Shown here: positions 33,435 through 39,481 of the stretch, piece after piece | Position numbering within the stretch: position 1 is the first letter of the stretch | How the letters are laid out: each line of letters begins with the position of its first letter | Assembly: GCA_018830885.1 (NCBI GenBank) | Contig: JAHJRI010000172.1 | Coordinates: 1 to 39,481, forward strand | Reading direction: 5' to 3' | From: a bacterium | GTDB taxonomy: Bacteria > SAR324 > XYD2-FULL-50-16 | Length of the DNA stretch: 39,481 nucleotides | Made by a program: the position numbers and the translations under genes | Notes under the pieces: generated by a model | Database searches by the model: none | What the model saw: the letters and a program-made list of their open reading frames with translations, nothing else | What the model was told of the DNA's origin: nothing

Positions 33435-34147
33435 TATTTAACTCCATTATTTTTCATCACTTTTTTGACATATGAAGCACAGATACTGGAATGAATTCGG
33501 GCCAGACTTCTGGCCTTTTCGATGTCCTGATCAATGATGGCGTCCAGGATGGGACAATGCCTTTCCAGTGCCTCTTTCCTGTCTTCAATGCTTCTTGCAT
33601 ATTGCAGCAGAAAAAAACTGATCTGCTGGTTGAGAACCTGGTACATGGCCAGAAAAAACTGGTTATCCGCCACTTCCGCCAGGGCCAGATGAAACTGATA
33701 ATCCCGCTCCGCATACGCCTCGGGATTGACGATAAACTCATCTTCAAACTTCATTAAACTTTCAAGCCATTTTATCTGCTTGGGTGTTCTTTTTTCGGCC
33801 GCCTTAGCGGCGATCTCCGATTCGATCAGACTCCGGGCTTCTTCCAGATCCTGCATACGATCAAGATTGCGGGAAGGAAACATCGGTATCAGAACATTGT
33901 CAAGAGCCTCGACACTGATTTTGCTTTTTACAAAGGCCCCTTTTCCATGAAAAACCTGTATGATGCCAAGGGCGGATAACCTTGCCAAAGCCTCGCGCAG
34001 GGTCAGTCGACTCACCTTGTAGTCCAGAAGCATGGATTGTTCACTGGGTAAGCGATCCCCCGGTTCAAATTCCCCAAGATGGATTCGATTCTTCAAACTC
34101 TCAACAATCGCCTCAGCGGCTGTTACTTTATGAATTGGTATTGCCAT
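33434..34147 (-). CDS. FCD-family GntR transcriptional regulator
   Basis: The 237-residue protein has a winged helix (AEAIVESLKNRIHLGEFEPG, LPSEQSMLLDYKVSRLTLREALARLSALGII) and a C-terminal FCD domain with the metal-ligand pattern of the family: Asp and His in ERDYQFHLALAEVADN, His in LERHCPILDAI and His in ARIHSSI. FCD regulators usually bind a carboxylate and repress nearby genes. It is cotranscribed with the aminotransferase. Its own promoter region contains the 16-bp motif also found at aceA and dctP, so it probably controls all three and itself. ATG 34147 after AAGGGA is preferred; a TTG at 34162 is possible. Confidence 0.92.
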   Translation of the reverse strand: MAIPIHKVTAAEAIVESLKNRIHLGEFEPGDRLPSEQSMLLDYKVSRLTLREALARLSALGIIQVFHGKGAFVKSKISVEALDNVLIPMFPSRNLDRMQDLEEARSLIESEIAAKAAEKRTPKQIKWLESLMKFEDEFIVNPEAYAERDYQFHLALAEVADNQFFLAMYQVLNQQISFFLLQYARSIEDRKEALERHCPILDAIIDQDIEKARSLARIHSSICASYVKKVMKNNGVK

Positions 34148-34314
34148 AATTCCCTTTGTCAAAAATACTGCCTAGTTGAAAAATGTTTTCCTGATATCCC
34201 TATCCAAACAGATCCCGAAAACGGTGACCAACCATTTCATCATATGGTTGTTTATTTTGCCGTTGATTCCATGGTAGACATCTTTCGAGATGTTCAACTG
34301 AGTTTAGTGTCAAC

Positions 34315-34343
34315 ATATAAATCTCATCAGATATGTTTGTCAA
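34315..34343 (-). promoter_or_regulatory. gntR promoter overlapping GntR-regulon operator
   Basis: On the minus strand TTGACA (34338-34343), a 17-bp spacer and TTATAT (34315-34320) form a promoter. The plus-strand motif CTCATCAGATATGTTT (34323-34338) sits in the spacer and touches the -35, so binding would block transcription. AACATAT and ATATGTT also form inverted arms across it. This suggests autorepression. Confidence 0.65.
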
Positions 34344-34887
34344 GAAAGGATGAGCTTCCGCCCCGTGCGATAAAATTTATTATTTCATTATTACAGTATT
34401 TTGGAATGTTATTCCCCATTTCTCCCTTTCGCTGGCGCCAAGTCCAGGAAGCGATCTCTTCTCTGCCAGATTTCCCGGTTTTCACCCAGCCGTCCTTTTA
34501 TCGCATCCCATGATCTTTGAATGAGGGCAGCGGGTTCTCCATGATACACCTGTCTGGCTCTTTTTTGCTAATTCAATCCGACCACTCTCCGGAGGGAGAT
34601 TTTTTCGGGAAGACCTTAACATTCAATCGACCTCTCAACCGAACAGCAATTCGGTATCCCCTTGACGCAACCGTTGACAAATGATCTTTAACGAACTGCA
34701 GAAACCTAACCGGGTATTACTGAAGACAAATACACTGACTGATAATGAAGACATTGAAAGACAGGTGCTGCCATTTTTTTGCAGAAAAACCTTTTTTAAG
34801 CTGAGTTTACAGGATGATACTTTTTATTTGCTATTATTACATTACATTATATTAAATTCGATCCTGTCACGAAGAATATTTATCCTG

Positions 34888-34937
34888 TTGACAGATATGT
34901 TTTATCATATTACTAAAGGAACTCATCAGATATGTTT
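34888..34937 (+). promoter_or_regulatory. dctP promoter with GntR-regulon operator
   Basis: TTGACA (34888-34893), a 17-bp spacer, TACTAA (34911-34916), five bases, then CTCATCAGATATGTTT (34922-34937). The part CAGATATGTTTT also occurs at 34892-34903 within the spacer, so a second half-site may exist. The leader to dctP is about 200 nt. Confidence 0.7.
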
Positions 34938-35127
34938 TTTTTGGAAAGCGCTTATCGCTATCTTGACGAACAGCTCTGAGAATTTGCCATTGATTTAGAC
35001 ATTGTTTCATTGCATCAGGTTTCAGATTACTCGCGATCGATCACCTTTTCTAACGGAAAGGATCACGGTGGTGAGCATTTTCTTGGTCAGAATGAGTCTC
35101 TTAACCTAATTGGCATGGAGGTAACAG

Positions 35128-36279
35128 ATGTCAGAAAAATCGAAGCAAGATCAGACCCAAAAACCCAATGTTTCCCGCCGGAAGTTATTGAAAACAGCCG
35201 CCGTCGTCGGCGCTGCTGCTGGAACACTCGGATTTCCTGCCGTACCGCGTCTTTCCGCCGCGACCGCAATTAAAATCAAGATGCAGACAGCCTGGGATGC
35301 CGGCACGCTTGGTTACGTGAAATTCCAGGAGTTTTGTACCCAGGTCGGTGAAATGACTGAAGGCAAACTTATTATTCAAGGTTTCCCGGCAGGGGCCATC
35401 GTGGGGACGTTTGAGATGTTTGACGCCGTCAAAGCGGGTGTTTTTGACGCTATGCACTGCTTTGAGGTCTACTGGCCGGGCAAGATTCCGGTTGCAACCT
35501 TCCTGTCCTCTTATCCCTTCGGCATGGACCGTCCGGATCAATGGGACACCTGGTATACGGCTTTGGGCGGTAAAGAGATCGCCAGAGAGGCCTATGCCGG
35601 GCACAACATGTACTGGCTGGGTCCGATTCAGCATGATGACAACCTGATCCACTCCAAGGTACCGATCCGGACCTTCGAGGAATTCAAAGGGAAAAAAATC
35701 CGTTATCCTGGTGGTATCATCGCCGATATTTATCGGGCTGCCGGTGTGGCAACGGTTCTCCTGCCGGGTGGTGAAGTGTATCCGGCCCTGGAAAAAGGGG
35801 TTATTGACGGTGCCGACTATGTGGGGGCCGCCATCAACTACAACCTTGGATTCGGTGAAGTCGCCAAGTACATCATCATGGGGCCACCGTCCACGCCCTG
35901 TCTCCATCAACCCGTCGACTTGATGGGAGTGGCCATCAATATGAAGACCTGGCAGAAAATTCCGCCACATCTGCAGTCTCTTCTTGATGCCGCCATCGTC
36001 AAGCACTCCAGGGACCAGTATACGGCGATTCAGGCTGCCGACATCATCGCTTTTGAAAAACTGCAGAAAGAGCAGGGTGTGGAGGTCATTCGTCTTAAAG
36101 AGTCTGACATTGACAAATTCCGGCGCTTTGCACCAGAGATGTGGGTCAAGTGGGCCAGTAAGTCACCGCTGGCGATGAAGGCGTTCAAATCCCAGCTGGA
36201 ATTCATGAAATCCGTCAAGATGGGTTATGTGTCCGATGCGAATATGGTTGATCGCAACGGTAAAAAACTGGTTTTCTAG
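35128..36279 (+). CDS. dctP: TRAP transporter substrate-binding protein DctP, TakP-like
   Basis: The 383-residue periplasmic protein has a twin-arginine signal (SRRKLLKTAAVVGAAAGTLG, residues 16-35) and the DctP fold: KMQTAWDAGTLGYVKFQEFC, EMTEGKLIIQGFPAGAIVGT, and FKGKKIRYPGG with Arg192 in the place of the conserved carboxylate-binding Arg. The segment LPGGEVYPALEKGVIDGADYVG (about 212-233) is close to that of TakP, which binds 2-oxo acids. I therefore favour a 2-oxo monocarboxylate substrate, which would suit the neighbouring aminotransferase and isocitrate lyase. Use of the Tat route is somewhat unusual. GGAGG is well placed before the ATG. Confidence 0.92.
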   Translation: MSEKSKQDQTQKPNVSRRKLLKTAAVVGAAAGTLGFPAVPRLSAATAIKIKMQTAWDAGTLGYVKFQEFCTQVGEMTEGKLIIQGFPAGAIVGTFEMFDAVKAGVFDAMHCFEVYWPGKIPVATFLSSYPFGMDRPDQWDTWYTALGGKEIAREAYAGHNMYWLGPIQHDDNLIHSKVPIRTFEEFKGKKIRYPGGIIADIYRAAGVATVLLPGGEVYPALEKGVIDGADYVGAAINYNLGFGEVAKYIIMGPPSTPCLHQPVDLMGVAINMKTWQKIPPHLQSLLDAAIVKHSRDQYTAIQAADIIAFEKLQKEQGVEVIRLKESDIDKFRRFAPEMWVKWASKSPLAMKAFKSQLEFMKSVKMGYVSDANMVDRNGKKLVF

Positions 36280-36293
36280 TTGGTATCCTTCTC

Positions 36294-36319
36294 GGGAAGG
36301 GGTTCCCGGATCCCTTCCC
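36294..36319 (+). promoter_or_regulatory. Hairpin between dctP and dctQ
   Basis: GGGAAGGG (36294-36301) and CCCTTCCC (36312-36319) form a perfect 8-bp stem 14 bases after the dctP stop. No U-run follows. Position fits a processing or stability hairpin that lets the binding protein be made in excess over the membrane subunits. Confidence 0.45.
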
Positions 36320-36426
36320 AATCCTCATTGTAGGCGAAGATATTCCAGGTCTGAAGCGAAAAAAGGCAATGGAATAGTTTCTCCTATGCACTCGATAATG
36401 AACCCTGTGCAGTGTGAGAATATTTC

Positions 36427-36975
36427 ATGGAACTATTGAAAAAATTCATGACCGCCGTTGAGAAAACCAATATTTTTATTGGTAAGATGATGGTTGTGTT
36501 GACATTGGTAGCAGTTGCAGTGATCACATTTGAGGTTGTGATGCGCTATGTGTTCGGAAAACCGACGAACTGGGGTCATGAGCTGATGACCCTTTTATTT
36601 GCCATTCAGTATATGTTTGTGGCAGGGTACTGTCACTATCACCGCGCGCATGTGAGGGTGGATGTGTTTTATTCCACTCGTAAATTAAGAACAAAGGCTT
36701 TTCTGGATCTTTTCACCAGCATTTTTTACTTCCTGTTTAACGGCGTGCTGTTGTGGACCTGCTGGACCTTTTACTGGAGTTCTCAAACCATGCATGGGGG
36801 TGGCACCTTCCTCGGATTGACGATCCCGGGGGAACTGTCGCTGACCGACTGGGCTCCTCCCTACTATCCGGTTAAATTCATGATGCCGCTGGGCGCTTTG
36901 ATGCTGCTGCTGCAAGGCATCGTCTGGTGGATTCGGGATTTGCACATAGCCATTACAGGGAGGGAAATGACATGA
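36427..36975 (+). CDS. dctQ: TRAP transporter small membrane subunit DctQ
   Basis: The 182-residue protein has four predicted membrane spans (about 20-40, 55-75, 95-120 and 140-165). It carries the family stretches VITFEVVMRYVFGKPTNWGHELMTLL (spans 1-2) and HYHRAHVRVDVFY. DctQ links the binding protein to the DctM permease in the inner membrane. The gene follows dctP after about 147 bp and its stop overlaps the dctM start (ATGA). The Shine-Dalgarno is weak. Confidence 0.9.
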   Translation: MELLKKFMTAVEKTNIFIGKMMVVLTLVAVAVITFEVVMRYVFGKPTNWGHELMTLLFAIQYMFVAGYCHYHRAHVRVDVFYSTRKLRTKAFLDLFTSIFYFLFNGVLLWTCWTFYWSSQTMHGGGTFLGLTIPGELSLTDWAPPYYPVKFMMPLGALMLLLQGIVWWIRDLHIAITGREMT

Positions 36976-38282
36976 GTATTGAATGGATTACGATCCTGAT
37001 GTTTGGATCCCTGTTTTTTCTGCTGGGACTGGGGTTGCCCGTCGCATTCGCCTGCGGGTCGGTGGGCGTGGTGTTTACCGCGCTCCTTCAGAGTCCGGAG
37101 GCCGTCAACCTGGTTTCGACAAGGATTTTCGGGTTGATGATGAATTATCTGCTGGCCGCCATTCCGCTGTTCATCTTCATGGCCTGCGTCCTGGAAAGAT
37201 CAGGTATTATCGAAGAGCTCTACGAGTTGATGTACCAGTGGCTGGGAGCCATCAAGGGCGGGGTGGCATCGGCAACGGTCGTAGCCTGCACGATGCTGGC
37301 CGCCATGGTGGGTGTGATCGGCGCCAGCGAAGTGACCATGGGCGTGATCGCACTGCCACAGATGCTCAACCGGAAATATGACAAGTTTATCGCCTGTGGC
37401 TCGATCCTTGCGGGCGGGACGCTGGGAATCCTGATTCCCCCCAGCGTCATGCTGATTATATATGGCCTGGTGGACAACAGTTCCATCGGCCGGCTTTATG
37501 CCGGAGCCATTATGCCCGGGTTGATGCTCTCGACCTTGTTCATCCTCTATATTACGACGCGTTGTTATATCAATCCCACCCTGGGTCCCCCGGTTCCACC
37601 GGAAGAGCGCCTGCCTTTGAGGGCCAGGCTGAAACTCCTGGCACGGCTCGTTGCGCCGGGTATTCTTGTTTTCCTGGTGCTGGGAACCATATTTACCGGG
37701 ATTGCGGCGCCGACCGAAGCCGCCGGTGTCGGTGCAGCCGGTGCCATCCTGCTGACCGCGCTGCAGGGAAAACTGAAATGGAAAGGAGTCATAGAGGCGG
37801 CTGAAAACACGCTGAAATCATCCGCCATGGTCATGTGGACCATTTTTGGCGCCAACATCTTTGTTGGGCTCTATATCATGGTGGGTGGCGGTGAATTCGT
37901 GACCCAGATGCTCCTGGGATCCGGTCTGGGAAAATGGGGCGTTATTATCATCATGCAGCTGATTCTGATTTTCCTGGGATGTTTCATTGACTGGGTCGGA
38001 ATCATCATGTTGTGTGTTCCCATTTTTGGTCCTATCGTCAGACATCTGGGATTTGATCCGGTCTGGTTTGGCGTCTTGTTTGCCACCAACCTGCAGATCT
38101 CCTTTCTTTCACCGCCTTTCGGTTATGCGCTCTTTTACTTGAAAGGGGTGGCGCCACCCGATATCTCCACAACGGATATCTGGCGATCTTCGGCGCCATT
38201 CATTGTCCTGCAGGTTGTTGGGGTGGTTCTGGTCATGGTCTTTCCGGAAATCATTCTCTGGCTGCCCAGCCTCCTGTACTGA
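36972..38282 (+). CDS. dctM: TRAP transporter large permease DctM
   Basis: The 436-residue permease has about twelve hydrophobic spans and DctM landmarks: GLPVAFACGSVGVVF, AAIPLFIFMACVLERSG, AAMVGVIGASEVTMGVIALP, ILAGGTLGILIPPSVMLIIYG, GIAAPTEAAGVGAAGA and FLGCFIDWVGIIMLCVPIFGPI. The protein uses the sodium gradient for import with DctQ and DctP. The frame extends to 36927, but GGGAGGG before the ATG at 36972 and the 4-bp overlap with dctQ fix the start. Confidence 0.93.
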   Translation: MSIEWITILMFGSLFFLLGLGLPVAFACGSVGVVFTALLQSPEAVNLVSTRIFGLMMNYLLAAIPLFIFMACVLERSGIIEELYELMYQWLGAIKGGVASATVVACTMLAAMVGVIGASEVTMGVIALPQMLNRKYDKFIACGSILAGGTLGILIPPSVMLIIYGLVDNSSIGRLYAGAIMPGLMLSTLFILYITTRCYINPTLGPPVPPEERLPLRARLKLLARLVAPGILVFLVLGTIFTGIAAPTEAAGVGAAGAILLTALQGKLKWKGVIEAAENTLKSSAMVMWTIFGANIFVGLYIMVGGGEFVTQMLLGSGLGKWGVIIIMQLILIFLGCFIDWVGIIMLCVPIFGPIVRHLGFDPVWFGVLFATNLQISFLSPPFGYALFYLKGVAPPDISTTDIWRSSAPFIVLQVVGVVLVMVFPEIILWLPSLLY

Positions 38283-38369
38283 CGATCTTCATTTTGTCTG
38301 CGTTGAGCAGTGACGACAGGCGGCCTGCTCAGCGCGGGACGCCTGGATGCGTGTTAAAAAAGTGGAACC

Positions 38370-38828
38370 ATGAAAAAAATCGTGTTTGCTGGAAAAAGCT
38401 TCCTTTATCAAGCCCCCATTATTTTTGTGGGGGTGTTTTATGTGGCCTTGGTCGTGTGGACCGTTTTCTGTATTGGCATGATCGGGTCAAAGACCCTCAA
38501 CGCCGGATGGCCCATGCTGCAGCTGCTCATGATCGCCTTTGTGCTGGGCTATACCTGGTTTTTTTCACTGGGAATTTCGTACCGGATTCATGTGAATGAC
38601 AAGGGGATGCTTGAATTAACCAGCTTCAGGCGGGTACTGAAACTCGATACCAATGCCATTTCAGTGGTAGAAGGCCCGCGGTTGGCTATTTTGCCTTACA
38701 GCTTTATCCGTTTTCGCATGGAACGCGAAAAAGCCTATCTGTTCTGCTGTATCACTGACGTTGAACTGCGGCACGTACTGAAGAAGATCCGGGTAACCAA
38801 CCATGAAATAAAGTTCAAAGGCGTGTGA
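38370..38828 (+). CDS. Two-span membrane protein, PH-like
   Basis: The 152-residue protein has two membrane spans (about 14-36 and 48-70) and then a beta-rich part YRIHVNDKGMLELTSFRRVLKLDTNAISVVEGPRL, similar in layout to bacterial PH-like or YdbT-type proteins. It is 87 bp after dctM on the same strand and may belong to the TRAP operon. I do not recognise the family. GTGGAA is a weak ribosome binding site before the ATG. Confidence 0.7.
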   Translation: MKKIVFAGKSFLYQAPIIFVGVFYVALVVWTVFCIGMIGSKTLNAGWPMLQLLMIAFVLGYTWFFSLGISYRIHVNDKGMLELTSFRRVLKLDTNAISVVEGPRLAILPYSFIRFRMEREKAYLFCCITDVELRHVLKKIRVTNHEIKFKGV

Positions 38829-38963
38829 ACATCCTGTCATACCCTGCAGAGAGCCATCACCATCACCACCTGATTGGAGCGTGAAGATCAGGTCACTCTT
38901 TCAAAGGTTAATGAGGTCGAATTAAGCAACCAGTCCTGGATACCTGAATTGAGGAGAAATAAT

Positions 38964-39083
38964 ATGTTTGTACTCTGGCCGAATACCGTTCTTATTATCT
39001 GTCTCGCCCTTGTGGGCGGAATGGTTGGTTTTATTATCTATGGATTGATAAAGGGGTTTGAGAACACCTTTAAGAACGAATAA
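38964..39083 (+). CDS. Small single-span membrane protein
   Basis: The 39-residue protein MFVLWPNTVLIICLALVGGM continues VGFIIYGLIKGFENTFKNE, a single hydrophobic helix with a charged C-terminus. GAGGAG lies before the ATG at 38964, the best ribosome binding site in the area, and a longer frame from 38874 lacks one. It follows the two-span membrane protein by 135 bp. It could be an auxiliary TRAP component, but no known family was recognised. Confidence 0.6.
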   Translation: MFVLWPNTVLIICLALVGGMVGFIIYGLIKGFENTFKNE

Positions 39084-39481
39084 CCAAAAACCGTATTCAG
39101 TGGACCGGCGCCCGCGGACCTGCTGCCATTTTGCCCTGCGGGCACTGTGCCCCGGCTTTCGAAGAAGACGGTCTTGACCGATGACCCGTCACGACCGCCC
39201 CCTTTTGCATGAAACGGCATGGAAGCTCAGCCTTCGGTGAGGCCTGAGGAAAGCTCAGCGACTACACTGAACCCGGGGCTGGTGTAGCACGAACAAAAGG
39301 TGCCCCGGTGATCCGGTGGTTTGCCGGTCATGGTGAATCGTACCAGCAGGTCTTGACACACAGCACGTCGGTTCTGACGATCCTGAATGATATCAGACAG
39401 AATTAAAGCGTGCACAGGGAATCATCGTACCCAGGACACTGCCTCTCAATTGAAGACCCTCTTTCCAAGGTAAAAAAAATG
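39084..39481. other. Window end, no clear gene
   Basis: No gene is supported in these 398 bp. The final three bases are ATG, with CAAGG eleven bases upstream, so a plus-strand gene might begin at 39479; this cannot be tested here. Confidence 0.4.

Larger units (their letters stand above)
34148..35127. other. Large regulatory region between gntR and dctP
   Basis: This 980-bp divergent region holds the gntR promoter (34308-34343) and the dctP promoter (34888-34937). Frames at 34079-34513 and 34681-34998 are AT-rich, have no ribosome binding site and no domain, and are not counted as genes. Confidence 0.6.

Noticed and set aside
34079..34513. A 144-codon plus-strand frame upstream of gntR
   Set aside because: It overlaps the gntR start and its promoter, and its product has no domain features.
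34681..34998. A 105-codon plus-strand frame before dctP
   Set aside because: It runs through the dctP promoter and operator, is AT-rich, and has no ribosome binding site.
35185..36006. A 273-codon minus-strand frame
   Set aside because: It is the antisense shadow of dctP and has low-complexity His/Arg-rich sequence.

Overview
The window looks like chromosomal DNA of a strictly anaerobic Desulfobacterota-type (deltaproteobacterial) bacterium. The clues are paired acyl-CoA dehydrogenases, a two-gene SufC/SufB-type Fe-S system, LarE/LarB/LarC nickel-pincer genes, DUF362 and LUD proteins, a TakP-like TRAP transporter and HD-GYP signalling. This is inferred from gene content only. No rRNA, tRNA, CRISPR array, phage gene or transposase was seen.

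Layout. (1) 1-7.4 kb: the 5' part of an MFS transporter cut by the window edge, a 181-bp MITE-like palindrome, a glutamine-synthetase-family ligase, two adjacent acyl-CoA dehydrogenases, a tandem ACT protein, a hypothetical helical protein and an ABM-domain protein. A near-identical 24-bp element (21/24 matches) lies upstream of both the ligase and the dehydrogenase pair. (2) 7.4-12.3 kb: sufCB, glnB with a good sigma-54 promoter match, and a three-gene DUF2089/DUF4097/SHOCT-like operon with a sigma-70-like promoter. (3) 12.4-19 kb: a PflX-like radical SAM protein, larE-larB-larC (minus strand, no larA in the window), a DUF362 ferredoxin-like protein, and a LUD protein with a metallophosphoesterase. 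(4) 19.5-24.4 kb: a secreted Cys-rich protein, an orphan zinc ribbon resembling the C-terminus of class II ribonucleotide reductase, dodecin, a degenerate HD-GYP protein and a complete HD-GYP response regulator.

(5) 24.5-29.2 kb, minus strand: a compact group of a coiled-coil protein, a single-pass OmpA-family protein with a predicted roadblock/longin-like cytoplasmic segment, a Ras-like small GTPase with Glu in place of the catalytic Gln, and a soluble histidine kinase overlapping the GTPase by 4 bp. This is my leading candidate for an undescribed envelope-to-cytoplasm signalling system. (6) 29.9-39.1 kb: isocitrate lyase, an FCD-type GntR regulator with an alanine-glyoxylate-type aminotransferase, a DctPQM TRAP transporter, and two small membrane proteins. 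Promoter regions upstream of isocitrate lyase, gntR and dctP share a 16-bp motif, and two of them are alike over about 50 bp. Together they look like one GntR-controlled regulon that imports a carboxylate (probably a 2-oxo acid) and handles glyoxylate.
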